Positions 1-9,073 of a stretch of 37,457 nt of DNA are shown here, piece by piece. Each line of letters starts with the position of its first letter. The first letter of the stretch is position 1. The DNA is taken from positions 44,282 to 81,738 of the forward strand of contig DKPV01000004.1 in NCBI GenBank assembly GCA_002471375.1. The letters run 5' to 3'. A program made the translations under genes and the position numbers. The notes under the pieces are model-generated. The model was not told where the DNA came from, did no database searches, and saw only the letters and a program-made list of their open reading frames with translations. The stretch comes from Flavobacteriales bacterium UBA7325. GTDB lineage: Bacteria > Bacteroidota > Bacteroidia > Flavobacteriales_D > Crocinitomicaceae.

Positions 1-1
1 T

Positions 2-181
2 GGTGTTATGGATGAGATGAAAGACAAAGTTGGTGACATGACTGACGGTCTTATGGAGCAGGCAACAGATGCTATTGAAAACGGAGTAGAAGAAGCCACA
101 AAGAAAGGTAGAGAGATGCTCGATGATGCAACTAAGGATGCTCAGGAAAAAGTTGAAAAGACAGTGAAAGACATGATGTAG
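2..181 (+). CDS. C-terminal part of a charged helical protein (5' end outside window)
   Basis: An open frame enters from the left edge and stops with TAG, giving 59 residues. The piece is rich in Lys, Glu, Asp, Met and Ala, has no Pro or Cys, and reads as one long amphipathic helix with repeated units such as EEATKKGREM and DATKDAQEKVEKTVKDM. This composition resembles the tails of YtxH-like or LEA-like stress proteins of Bacteroidota, but that is a resemblance of composition only and not a family assignment. It is followed at once by a terminator-like hairpin, so it is probably the last gene of its transcript. The frame is real coding sequence in my judgement because it runs without stops up to the terminator. 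Confidence 0.6.
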   Translation, partial: GVMDEMKDKVGDMTDGLMEQATDAIENGVEEATKKGREMLDDATKDAQEKVEKTVKDMM

Positions 182-202
182 TCGATCACTTACCAATACT
201 TG

Positions 203-237
203 AAAGGTGTTAAAGCTTGGTTATAGCACCTTTTTTT
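203..237 (+). terminator. Rho-independent-like terminator
   Basis: AAAGGTG (203-209) pairs with CACCTTT (227-233), and the second arm runs on into a run of T up to 237. The loop is about 17 bases, which is long. The hairpin sits 21 bases after the stop codon of the partial gene and before the convergent amidohydrolase gene. Confidence 0.55.
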
Positions 238-274
238 GGGCATTTAATCTTCGGGGCGGCCCTTATTAAGAACC

Positions 275-1561
275 CTATTCCTCAGCGTATTTCTTTGTGT
301 ACTTCTCGTATAGCTCGGTTTGGAAGTTACTTGTTGAAATGAACTTACCGTTTATCATCCCAAGAACCATTTTATTGGTTCTCATGTCAAGAGCATCTCC
401 CTCCGATACAAAGAGAGTGGCAGATTTACCTTTTTCGATACTACCAAAGCTCTCATCAATTCCTAAAATCTCCGCAGGCGAAAGCGTAATTGAGCGAATT
501 GCCTCTTCTGTAGACAAGCCAAAGGACATAGCAGTACCTGCCAAAAACGGTAAGTTACGAGCATTCATTGCTTCCATTCCTCCTGCATTCTGAATACAGA
601 ATTTAACGCCTCCCTCATGTAATAGGTTAGCTAATCGATAAGGATGATTAATGTCATCTTCTTCGTTCTGTGGGAGACTGTGAGGTCGTAACACCATCAC
701 AGGGATATTTGCATCTACAAGTTGACGAGTAATGAGATGTGAATCATAACCACCGACGATCACAGGGAATTTTAGTTTTAACGCTCTAGAGAACTCTATA
801 ATGTCGACAAGTTCTTGTAATTCATTCGCATGAATATAAACGCGTTTCACCCCCTTAAAGCACTCACGCATTGACTCTAGACGCTGATCTTTATCTTCGT
901 GTATACGAATATTTGAGTAAGCTTTAGCCATCTCGAAAAACTCATAGATCTCTTGCTTGCGATCGTTGTAACGTTCGTTACGTTTCTTGGGTGCAGGTTC
1001 TGCCCACCATCCACCGCCTTGCATGCTAGACGGCCAGTTAAGATGAATTCCGTCATCTACAGATATTGTAGCATCTTCCCAGTTCCAGCCGTCCAAGGCC
1101 ATGATTGAAGAAGTTCCGGAAATAATTCCACCGCGAGGTGTAGCTTGACTCATCAGAACACCATTTGTACGCACCGTACTCATGACCTTCGATTCAACAT
1201 TGAAGGCAATTTGAGATCGAACATGGGGATTATATGTTCCTACTTCATCATAATCTCGAGTTGCTCGAACAGCATCAATTTCTGTTAGTCCAAGCGTTGA
1301 ATTTGGAGCAATAAAGCCTGGATAGATATGTTTTCCCGAAACGTCAATTATCGTATCCCATTTGCTTCTATCAACCGTAAAAGTCAGCGAATTTTTTGCA
1401 AATACGATCTTTCCGTCACGGACTCCTACTGCTCCAGTAATGATGCTCTCGCCATTTCCAAGATGTAAATGTCCTCCAGTAATTAGAATCGACTTTGCCT
1501 CTTGTGCTGTATTCGTTCCAACAAAGGTTAGAACAATAACAAGTGTAATTAGTGCCTTCAT
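275..1561 (-). CDS. Exported amidohydrolase-family protein, probably without a catalytic metal site
   Basis: 428 residues with a signal peptide (about 1-19, ending NTAQ). The fold can be read from the N-terminal beta sandwich (ITGGHLHLGNGE), the entry to the barrel (IYPGFI, 79-84) and the typical C-terminal block with STEEAIRSIT, SPAEILGI and GSIEKGKSA. Active members of the amidohydrolase superfamily carry HxH right after PGFID; here the sequence is IAPNSTLG, with no histidine. The late aspartate (usually in NSDD) is also missing, the region reading CIQNAGGMEA. Two later histidines (YIHANE, YDSHLI) remain. I infer a non-catalytic or strongly altered protein. It follows the 1018-residue relative after a single base, so the two are surely cotranscribed and may form one periplasmic complex. 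Substrate unknown. Confidence 0.85.
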   Translation of the reverse strand: MKALITLVIVLTFVGTNTAQEAKSILITGGHLHLGNGESIITGAVGVRDGKIVFAKNSLTFTVDRSKWDTIIDVSGKHIYPGFIAPNSTLGLTEIDAVRATRDYDEVGTYNPHVRSQIAFNVESKVMSTVRTNGVLMSQATPRGGIISGTSSIMALDGWNWEDATISVDDGIHLNWPSSMQGGGWWAEPAPKKRNERYNDRKQEIYEFFEMAKAYSNIRIHEDKDQRLESMRECFKGVKRVYIHANELQELVDIIEFSRALKLKFPVIVGGYDSHLITRQLVDANIPVMVLRPHSLPQNEEDDINHPYRLANLLHEGGVKFCIQNAGGMEAMNARNLPFLAGTAMSFGLSTEEAIRSITLSPAEILGIDESFGSIEKGKSATLFVSEGDALDMRTNKMVLGMINGKFISTSNFQTELYEKYTKKYAEE

Positions 1562-1562
1562 A

Positions 1563-4500
1563 TTAATGTGTGTTTTCTTCTAATGACGCTTCTTCTCCAA
1601 TTGTATCACAATGATAATGTCCCTTTTTCTTCTTGACAAAATCACGTTTACTACCTCCAATGTTTGCGTTGAGCATTTTTGATATTAGACGAGCTTTCTC
1701 TTGCTGATTCCGTGTATAAAGTTGCATGTCGCGTTTCGCATCATACAATAGAACACCGTCAACAAAAGTTGATATAACTTGAGATTGAACAGAAAGTGGG
1801 TTATTCGACCAGATCACAACATCAGCATCTTTCCCTTCTTTCAACGAGCCCATACGATCATCCAAGTGCAACAACTTGGCTGGATTAAGTGTGACTGTTT
1901 TCCACGCTTCTATTTCGCTCATTCCACCATACTTCACTGTTTTCGCTGCTTCCTGATTTAGTCTTCTACCCATCTCTGCATCATCCGAATTGATGGCAAC
2001 GGTGATACCATGATCATGAAGCATCTTTGCATTATAAGGTATTGCATCATTAACTTCATATTTGTAAGCCCACCAATCAGAGAATGTTGAGGCGCCTGCC
2101 CCATGAGCTTTCATCTTATCAGCCACTTTATAGCCTTCTAGGATATGTGTAAATGTGTTGAGTCGGAACCTCATAGAATCCGCTACATGCATGAGCATGT
2201 TTATTTCCGATTGAATATATGAGTGACATGTAATGAACCGCTCACTATTCAGAATTTCACTAAGTACTTCTAGCTCAAGGTCGACACGTGGTTTGGTTTT
2301 TATTTCACCCAGCTTGAATTTCGACAAAGCATCTTCGTACTTTCTAGCGCGTTCGAATCCATCGTAATAAACCTGTTCTACGCCCATTCGTGTTTGTGGA
2401 AACCGTACAGAATTATAGCTACCCCAATTAGACTGTTTTACATTTTCTCCCAGCGCGAATTTGATAAATTTCGGAGCGTCATCGATCAACATTTCTTCCG
2501 GTGTAGATCCCCACTTCAATTTAATCAAAGCAGATTGCCCACCTACTGGATTAGCTGAGCCATGTAAGAGCTGCGATGCCGTAACGCCACCAGAAAGTTG
2601 ACGATAAATATTGATATCATCCGGATGAACAACATCTCCAATAGAAACCTCAGCTGTAATAGCCTGGCCACTTTCATTAACTCCTCTTGAGATGGCGATG
2701 TGCGAATGCTCGTCAATAATTCCTGATGTTACGTGCATTCCTTTCGCATCGAACACATCGGCATCTTTAGGATGTGTTGGAGGCTCTGTGCCGCAGTAGG
2801 TGATTTTTCCATCTTCAATGATTATCGTTGCATCCTCTATGATTCCTTCTTCTTCATTCGTCCACGCCGAAGCATTTACAATTACAAATGGGAGTTCTTC
2901 AGGAATGGAATCAAAACCATAGGCCATGTTTGGGAACCATGGAACAGCTAGTGTATCAACTTCAAAAGGTGTATCTTTCTTTTTTGACGTTCTACTGGCC
3001 TTACCACTTTTTACGGCGTACCATTTTACCCACTTACCTGTAGGTATCATCCCACTGCCTTCAAAAATCCCCAATTTAGTATTGATCTTCCCTTGGAGAT
3101 TGATGCTTCCAGACCAGATGGTATCATTAATAGCGAATTGTAAAGTAATATCTCCTTGATCTAAAAGAACAACTGTAATATGATTTACAGTATCAATCTT
3201 AAGAGTTTCATTCGTCGAATATGTCTCTACAGTTCCCTTCCATTTTCCTTTTCCAGCAGGTTTGATGGTTAGGGGAAATTGTCGTTTGTCAATAGTTATG
3301 TTATATTTCCCTGAGATGTCCTCTTTTAGATATGGAGCATGTTCTGTTTTCTCACCAAGATTCCATGACTGCAGAAGTTTACATGTTTCTTCAAATGGAT
3401 TCCCATCGTAGATATTGAAACTCGCTATTTTACCAATTGCAATCGAACCAATTGATTCAGAAATGCCCAATGTTTTCGCTGGTTGAAGTGTAAGTGCATT
3501 TAAGGCATCTGAAGTAGACAAACCATGTTTTACGGCTGACCTCAGATGTGTCCAGAAATCTTTCGGAGTCTTATGGCCGGCATACGTAATACAAAAGGGG
3601 ATATTATTTTCTGATAGTATCAAAGGGTTGTATGGAGCCATTTCCCAATGCTTCATGTCGCTTAGTGGAATTTGCCGAGCGACATAGGGATTTGTTACAT
3701 CGTATGCTTCTGGGAAATCAATTGGGACCACAACTGTGCTCTTAATTTCAACAAGTTCATCAATTATCATGTACTCATCACCGGAACCGATGAAGTTGAA
3801 ATTTCGGTCGAATTCGGAAGCAATTTTCTGCGCTCTTAGAATTTCCCACTTTGATCGCGTGAAAAAGAAGCTAGATTCTTCCCATTGATCATTGATTGCC
3901 TGAAGGGAAAGGTTAGGTTCTTTTTTGGATTCATCTTTGTACCAAATTGCATCATAGAATGTTTGGCGTAGAAGCGCGATTGAACCCATTTGAGAAGATG
4001 GGTACGATTGCCTAGAAACACCTTTTTCGAAGGAATAGAAGCTAGCACTCGTCCAATTAGTCATCTCCTCATGAATCGAAGATCTTCCGAGCGATACGAA
4101 TGCGCCCTTACCTCGAGCTATTCCGTCCTGTTGGTGAGTCATCGCAAAACCGTATCCGCTTTTAATAAGTGCCTTGTTTTCTGTTTGATTGGAAGTATAT
4201 AACTCAGAAGCATTTAATTCTGGATGAATGGCTTCGTTCCAGTAATATGGACCTTGCTTCATGGATTCCAGCTGAGGTGAGCGGCCGGTCTTTTTGCTCT
4301 TGGCCACGGGAACACCAACACTCGTGGAAAGCTCAACAAAGGATGGGATAATTGTTCGTCCTTCACAGTCGATTTTAACAGCGTTATTAGGAATTAAAAC
4401 GCGCTTGCCAATTTTCACGATTTCATCGCCTTTAATCAGGAGTGTTCCATTGTTAATAACTTCACCTGGTGAAGCCATTATTGTTGCATGCGTAAATGCA

Positions 4501-4619
4501 TAATATGCCGCATTCGATTCAACCATTCCATTTTTTGGTTCTTGCCCAAATGTCATGGAGTAAACCGTGCAAAAAATGAAAAATACAAGAACTGATTTTC
4601 CGAGTATCAATTTTTTCAT
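1563..4619 (-). CDS. Exported two-domain amidohydrolase (degenerate N-terminal, intact C-terminal domain)
   Basis: 1018 residues with a signal peptide (1-25, ending TFGQ). Residues about 35-410 form a first amidohydrolase-like unit whose metal site is lost: IIPSFVELSTS (90-100) stands where PGFIDxHxH is expected, and GSGDEYM replaces the later His region. A beta-rich linker (about 435-545) follows. Residues about 575-1000 form a second unit with all expected ligands: SGIIDEHSHIA (H638, H640), ITCHSY (H799), FTHILEGY (H825) and INSDDAEM (D879/D880). It is related to imidazolonepropionase-like amidohydrolases, which hydrolyse cyclic amides or dipeptide-like bonds; the real substrate cannot be told. 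The C-terminal tail is Lys-rich, then His and Glu-rich. It is the first gene of a two-gene unit with the downstream 428-residue homologue. Confidence 0.9.
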   Translation of the reverse strand: MKKLILGKSVLVFFIFCTVYSMTFGQEPKNGMVESNAAYYAFTHATIMASPGEVINNGTLLIKGDEIVKIGKRVLIPNNAVKIDCEGRTIIPSFVELSTSVGVPVAKSKKTGRSPQLESMKQGPYYWNEAIHPELNASELYTSNQTENKALIKSGYGFAMTHQQDGIARGKGAFVSLGRSSIHEEMTNWTSASFYSFEKGVSRQSYPSSQMGSIALLRQTFYDAIWYKDESKKEPNLSLQAINDQWEESSFFFTRSKWEILRAQKIASEFDRNFNFIGSGDEYMIIDELVEIKSTVVVPIDFPEAYDVTNPYVARQIPLSDMKHWEMAPYNPLILSENNIPFCITYAGHKTPKDFWTHLRSAVKHGLSTSDALNALTLQPAKTLGISESIGSIAIGKIASFNIYDGNPFEETCKLLQSWNLGEKTEHAPYLKEDISGKYNITIDKRQFPLTIKPAGKGKWKGTVETYSTNETLKIDTVNHITVVLLDQGDITLQFAINDTIWSGSINLQGKINTKLGIFEGSGMIPTGKWVKWYAVKSGKASRTSKKKDTPFEVDTLAVPWFPNMAYGFDSIPEELPFVIVNASAWTNEEEGIIEDATIIIEDGKITYCGTEPPTHPKDADVFDAKGMHVTSGIIDEHSHIAISRGVNESGQAITAEVSIGDVVHPDDINIYRQLSGGVTASQLLHGSANPVGGQSALIKLKWGSTPEEMLIDDAPKFIKFALGENVKQSNWGSYNSVRFPQTRMGVEQVYYDGFERARKYEDALSKFKLGEIKTKPRVDLELEVLSEILNSERFITCHSYIQSEINMLMHVADSMRFRLNTFTHILEGYKVADKMKAHGAGASTFSDWWAYKYEVNDAIPYNAKMLHDHGITVAINSDDAEMGRRLNQEAAKTVKYGGMSEIEAWKTVTLNPAKLLHLDDRMGSLKEGKDADVVIWSNNPLSVQSQVISTFVDGVLLYDAKRDMQLYTRNQQEKARLISKMLNANIGGSKRDFVKKKKGHYHCDTIGEEASLEENTH

Positions 4620-4706
4620 GCCGTGAATTTACTCATTTGACACGATATGCCTGAGGAAAATACCATTTGGATGGACCATTTTCGTATTTTTACAGAAAAA
4701 TAAATT

Positions 4707-5162
4707 ATGTACAATATCCTACAAGGAGCTCACTCAGGAATGCGATGGATAGCACTTCTATTGTTGTTATTTGCAATTGTTAATGCGATTCGTTCAAAGT
4801 CTTCTGGTAATTACCTGAAGAAAGACAAGATGCTAAACTTGTTTACGATGGTGAGTTTGCATATCCAATTACTTCTGGGAATTGGATTAATGTTCTTGTC
4901 AAGTAAAGTGGCATATGTTGAAGGATGGATGTCCAGTGATGTAGCAGGAGGTATGTATCGATTCTATGGGATGGAACACATTCTAGTAATGGTATGCGCG
5001 ATCGCTGTGATCACAATGGGCAGAAGTAGTGCAGAAAAGAAAATGAAAGGTTCCCGAAATAAGCATCACAAGATTTTGGTTACCTATACGATAGGACTTA
5101 TTCTGATTTTGGTGTCAATACCTTGGCCATTCAGAGAAGCATTGAAGGGATCATGGATGTAA
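4707..5162 (+). CDS. Four-helix membrane protein, cytochrome b-like
   Basis: 151 residues with four hydrophobic helices (about 13-28, 45-65, 88-104, 122-140). Each has a histidine near the membrane: H9 in GAHSGMRW, H52 in SLHIQLL, H91 in MEHILV and H118/H119 in NKHHKIL. Proteins of this form are common in Flavobacteriia and are usually annotated cytochrome b; paired histidines suit b-type heme binding, but heme is inferred. The last codons overlap the start of a cytochrome c lipoprotein by 10 bases, which supports a joint role in electron transfer. The stop is TAA. The gene is divergent from the amidohydrolase pair; the 87-base gap shows no convincing promoter match on either strand. Confidence 0.75.
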   Translation: MYNILQGAHSGMRWIALLLLLFAIVNAIRSKSSGNYLKKDKMLNLFTMVSLHIQLLLGIGLMFLSSKVAYVEGWMSSDVAGGMYRFYGMEHILVMVCAIAVITMGRSSAEKKMKGSRNKHHKILVTYTIGLILILVSIPWPFREALKGSWM

Positions 5163-5476
5163 AAACGATTTTCGTAGTTGCACTTCTTGGCTTATTTACA
5201 GCTTGCTCGGGTGATACAGGGAGTTCTTTAGGGTCATCAGAAGACAGACCAAATGGAGCAAAGTTGTATGAGGCTAATTGTACAGCCTGCCACGGCCCTG
5301 AAGGAAAGGCGGGTGTTACAGGAGCTAAGGACTTAGCTAATTCTGAGCTCGACTCTGCAAAAGTTTATAAACTTATTATTGAGGGGCAGGGAGTTATGCC
5401 TCCATTTGAATACATCATTTCTTCCGAGCAGGAGAGAAACGCAGTTGTTGATCACGTAATCTCATTGAGAGACTAA
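5153..5476 (+). CDS. Lipoprotein monoheme cytochrome c
   Basis: I choose the ATG at 5153 rather than an upstream in-frame ATG at 5123, because it gives a clean lipoprotein signal: MDVKTIFVVALLGLFTAC with the lipidation Cys at residue 18. The mature protein (107 residues in all) has one heme c site, CTACHG, preceded by GAKLYEANC as in class I cytochromes, and an axial Met candidate in GVMPPF. It should sit in the periplasm, anchored to a membrane. The start overlaps the end of the cytochrome b-like gene, and hflX begins 5 bases after its stop, so the three are likely cotranscribed. The electron partners are not visible here. Confidence 0.88.
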   Translation: MDVKTIFVVALLGLFTACSGDTGSSLGSSEDRPNGAKLYEANCTACHGPEGKAGVTGAKDLANSELDSAKVYKLIIEGQGVMPPFEYIISSEQERNAVVDHVISLRD

Positions 5477-5481
5477 ATATT

Positions 5482-6678
5482 ATGGCAGAAGGACACGTAC
5501 TCGTTGATGCGGTAGAAGAAAAATGCATGCTTGTTGGAGTTATTCCTCAAGGAGTGACCGAGCGTTCAGCCGAGGAATACCTTGATGAATTGGAGTTCCT
5601 TGCATTAACTGCAGGAGCAACTACTGTTAAGCGCTTTCTTCAAAAGGTAACCGCGCCGAATTCAAAAACTTTTGTAGGTTCAGGAAAACTATCGGAGATC
5701 CGAGATTACATTAATGCGAATGATGTTGATCTTGTAATTTTTGATGATGAATTAAGTCCATCTCAAATGAGAAATATCGAGCGGGCATTGGAAACGAAGA
5801 TTCTCGATAGAAACAATCTCATCTTAGATATTTTTGCGAGTAGAGCTAGAACAGCAAATGCCAAGACACAAGTTGAGTTGGCGCAGCTTCAATATTTGCT
5901 ACCTAGATTGACAAACTTATGGACACACCTTGATAGACAGAAAGGTGGTATTGGAATGAGAGGTCCAGGTGAAACAGAAATTGAAACGGATAGACGAATT
6001 ATCCAAGCTAAAATTGCGCTTCTTAAGGAGAAGTTGAAGAAAATAGACAAACAAAAATCAGTTCAACGAGGTAATCGTGGACAACTGGTTCGAGTCGCAC
6101 TTGTTGGATATACAAACGTTGGAAAGAGTACCATTATGAATATGGTAAGTAAGTCTGATGTCTTTGCCGAGAATAAACTATTTGCGACCCTGGATACAAC
6201 TGTTAGGAAAGTTGTAATTGGTAATCTTCCTTTTTTAATGGCCGACACCGTTGGTTTTATCCGGAAACTTCCTCACCAACTGGTCGATTCTTTTAAATCT
6301 ACACTTGATGAAGTACGAGAATCTGACTTATTAATTCACGTGCTTGATATTTCTCATCCAAATTTTGAGGAGCATTACGATGTTGTTTGCGATACGCTGG
6401 CAGAAATTGATCGAAGTGATAAACCGACAATCGTCGTGTTTAACAAAATTGACTCGTATGAATTTGAAGAGCGAGAAGAGGATCAAATTCTTCTTGAAGG
6501 AGAAAACTTGACGCTTGATGAATTGAAGAAGTCATGGATGGGTAAACTGAACGACACCAAATGTGTCTTCATTTCAGCTCATACAAAAGAAAATGTCGAG
6601 GAGTTCAAAGAGCTTCTATATGAAGAGGTAAAGACAATCTTCCAAGTTCGCTACCCGTACCACAATTTCCTGTATTAG
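5482..6678 (+). CDS. hflX: GTPase HflX
   Basis: 398 residues, a normal length. The N-terminal HflX domain (about 15-190) includes VGSGKLSEI and the hallmark GPGETEIETDRR (161-172), with a Lys-rich helix before the G domain. The G domain has GYTNVGKST (209-217, G1), DTVGF (255-259, G3) and NKID (321-324, G4), so it should bind GTP. HflX binds the 50S subunit and splits or rescues stalled ribosomes, mainly in heat stress. It is the last gene of the run begun by the cytochrome genes, with which it has no evident functional link. A convergent gene follows after 37 bases; no clear terminator hairpin was seen between them. Confidence 0.97.
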   Translation: MAEGHVLVDAVEEKCMLVGVIPQGVTERSAEEYLDELEFLALTAGATTVKRFLQKVTAPNSKTFVGSGKLSEIRDYINANDVDLVIFDDELSPSQMRNIERALETKILDRNNLILDIFASRARTANAKTQVELAQLQYLLPRLTNLWTHLDRQKGGIGMRGPGETEIETDRRIIQAKIALLKEKLKKIDKQKSVQRGNRGQLVRVALVGYTNVGKSTIMNMVSKSDVFAENKLFATLDTTVRKVVIGNLPFLMADTVGFIRKLPHQLVDSFKSTLDEVRESDLLIHVLDISHPNFEEHYDVVCDTLAEIDRSDKPTIVVFNKIDSYEFEEREEDQILLEGENLTLDELKKSWMGKLNDTKCVFISAHTKENVEEFKELLYEEVKTIFQVRYPYHNFLY

Positions 6679-6715
6679 TCGCGAGGACGTTTTCCAGTAA
6701 TTCGGATTTAATTTT

Positions 6716-8938
6716 CTATTTGTCTCCTGCTACAAGTTGTACGAAACCATGACCCGTAATCTGAGTCGTTCCATCGATTCCTGTCACAGTATAGTTCACG
6801 AAGTAAGTCCCATCTTCTGCAGGAGCTCCAGACGGAGTTTCACCATTCCAAAATGGAGCTAACCCTGAAGTCTCATACATTACGTTACCCCAACGGTTAA
6901 GTATCGTGAATTCTACGTCAATTGCGTTCGTCACATCCAATTTGAAAACATCATTTAGGTTGTCATCATTTGGAGTGAATATATTTGGACAAACAACAGT
7001 TGGCTGCGCGTAAATACAAGATCCGTCATCTATCGATGCGAGAGGATTGTAGTTCTCTGCCGCAGGGTCAGTACATCCACAAGGAGTAACTGATATTGAG
7101 ATCGTTGTTGTGTCTGAACAACCTCCATCGTCAAAGGCCACCAATTGAACAAGTCCACTTGTTGTGAATACGTGAGTTTGTGAAGCCATTGTTGGTGCAT
7201 TTACAATTGTGCCGTCAAAGTTCCATTCGTAACTCGTGCCATTAATGCTGCTATTTGCGAAGTTCACACTTAGTGGGGCACATCCTGAAATTGGAGAGCC
7301 AGTGAAACTTGAGATTGGTGTTGGGTCCGCTACAATTTCAATACTATCCGTTTCAACACATATGTTATCTGTTACGGTGAAATAATACCATCCTGGAGAG
7401 ACATTCTGCCAATCAAGGCTAGCACTCGATCCTCCACCAAGACCTGGTCCTGTCCAGTTGTAGATAGCGACACCTGTCTCACCTGAGGTTACTGCGTTAA
7501 CTGAACCAGTAGGTGTGCATGTAGATGATGGTAGAGATGAAACATTGTCAATTGCCAATGTTTGATTCAATGTAACAGTTACAGTATCGGTGACCGAGTA
7601 ACCACAGCCATCGGTAGCGGTTACATAGTATTCAACTGGACCACTCAGGGATCCTGCGACGTAAGCCTGTGACGTAGTAGAAGTAGAGCCCGTCCAAGAA
7701 TAAAGGTATGGGCTGAATCCTCCACCTGCGAAGGCGGTTACTAAGACTGAATCATCGGCACAATAAATAATGGTATCACTCTCGTCAATATACATATCGG
7801 GTTCATCGAAAATCCATACGGTTCCAGATGAAATTATTGTATCTCCACATGGACTGATAGTAAATGCAGTAATCGTTACTGATTCACCTGGTTCAATCAA
7901 GCCATCAGCAATTGGGTTAAGGGTTAAGATAATTGTATCCTGTCCAGGTAAGAAAGTTACTGGGTTAGTTAAGGCCGCAAAATCAGTGCCTTCTTGTCCC
8001 GTTCCGCTAAGAGAGTAGTTAATTATTAATGTATCAGACGTATCTGGTCTTGAGAAAATGAAATCGGCAAATGTACATCCTTCGTACACCGCTGTGTCAC
8101 CAGAAACAGTTGTTACTGCTACGGATACAGCATCAGATGAGAAACTTCCGCCTTCCAAGAAAACACCTGTATCCAGAAAATCATCTTGACAATCTGCTAC
8201 GGCAAACTTAAAGTGGTATGTCATTCCACAAACAACTTGAAACTCGATTTTCATTGGAGTTGTAAAGCCATTAAATGATTGAGTTGCTCCCACCGGATCG
8301 TCAATATAGAACGCTGGATTCAAACCTGGATGAATAGTAGAGATCGTAATTGGATCGGTTGTACCTGGAACAAATGCTAAATTTTCGGCTCCCATTGTGA
8401 ATGCTGCAGGCGAAGCATAAGGACCCGCAAAGCCAGGTCCACTAATAAAGAATCCAAATGCATCATTAAACGATGTATTGATATATGTTTGGTATTCTTC
8501 CGAAGCGAATACGAAGTTGAATTCTACTGAATCTCCTACTGGAACGAAGTCGAATTCCAAATATGCGGCATCTGCTGTTGCACTAATTGAAGCTGCTGCA
8601 GGGTTACTTAATACTGATTGCGCAATTGTTAGTAAATCAGGATCACCAGGTTGACCAAAAGTTCCTGTTGTTGGCTGATTTGGAGGTACGATATCTAGGA
8701 TTGTTCCTGATGAGATAATAATCCCATTATCTAATCCGATATTCGACATTGAACCATCAAATGAACCTGCCTGAACACCTTGTCCTGTAAAACTAATATT
8801 ACTCACAGTTACACCTGGACCAATCAAGGCGTTTACCATATCTGCCGGCGTAAGTGTATTGTTTACTGAGATTTGAGCGTGCATCGTAGTCCCGAGAAGA
8901 ACCAGAATTGCTAATGCGAGTAGCTTTCTTAACTGCAT
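6716..8938 (-). CDS. Choice-of-anchor-L surface protein with T9SS type B sorting domain
   Basis: 740 residues. Signal peptide 1-22 (TMHAQ). Residues about 30-270 match the choice-of-anchor-L domain: LDNGIIISSG, a region with VFASEEYQTY and NDAFGFFISG, and VADCQDDFLDTGVFLEGGSF. Then come a Calx-beta-like region (about 280-380), Ig/SprB-like repeats (about 385-540), a PKD-like domain (about 540-618; GCAPLSVNFAN, YEWNFDG), a Cys pair segment ending DDGSC, and a C-terminal gliding-motility type B domain (about 650-740; NIFTPNDDNLNDVF, ILNRWGN). T9SS would export it across the outer membrane. The role is probably adhesion or surface structure. It is a single gene with divergent and convergent neighbours. 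Confidence 0.9.
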   Translation of the reverse strand: MQLRKLLALAILVLLGTTMHAQISVNNTLTPADMVNALIGPGVTVSNISFTGQGVQAGSFDGSMSNIGLDNGIIISSGTILDIVPPNQPTTGTFGQPGDPDLLTIAQSVLSNPAAASISATADAAYLEFDFVPVGDSVEFNFVFASEEYQTYINTSFNDAFGFFISGPGFAGPYASPAAFTMGAENLAFVPGTTDPITISTIHPGLNPAFYIDDPVGATQSFNGFTTPMKIEFQVVCGMTYHFKFAVADCQDDFLDTGVFLEGGSFSSDAVSVAVTTVSGDTAVYEGCTFADFIFSRPDTSDTLIINYSLSGTGQEGTDFAALTNPVTFLPGQDTIILTLNPIADGLIEPGESVTITAFTISPCGDTIISSGTVWIFDEPDMYIDESDTIIYCADDSVLVTAFAGGGFSPYLYSWTGSTSTTSQAYVAGSLSGPVEYYVTATDGCGYSVTDTVTVTLNQTLAIDNVSSLPSSTCTPTGSVNAVTSGETGVAIYNWTGPGLGGGSSASLDWQNVSPGWYYFTVTDNICVETDSIEIVADPTPISSFTGSPISGCAPLSVNFANSSINGTSYEWNFDGTIVNAPTMASQTHVFTTSGLVQLVAFDDGGCSDTTTISISVTPCGCTDPAAENYNPLASIDDGSCIYAQPTVVCPNIFTPNDDNLNDVFKLDVTNAIDVEFTILNRWGNVMYETSGLAPFWNGETPSGAPAEDGTYFVNYTVTGIDGTTQITGHGFVQLVAGDK

Positions 8939-9073
8939 AGAAGTTGCTTAATTTTATAGTAAGACCCCAAGTAATGACTAAAGGTTGCACTAAAATGGAA
9001 TAATAGACAGAGAATCCCTAATAATAGTGAATAAATTTACCGACTTTTATAATTCAAAAATTGAAACCCGAAC

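Noticed and set aside
4620..4706. Divergent promoter in the gap between the amidohydrolase and cytochrome b-like genes
   Set aside because: A TATTTTTA and a TTTG exist on the plus strand, but their 15-base spacing is too short for the known consensus.
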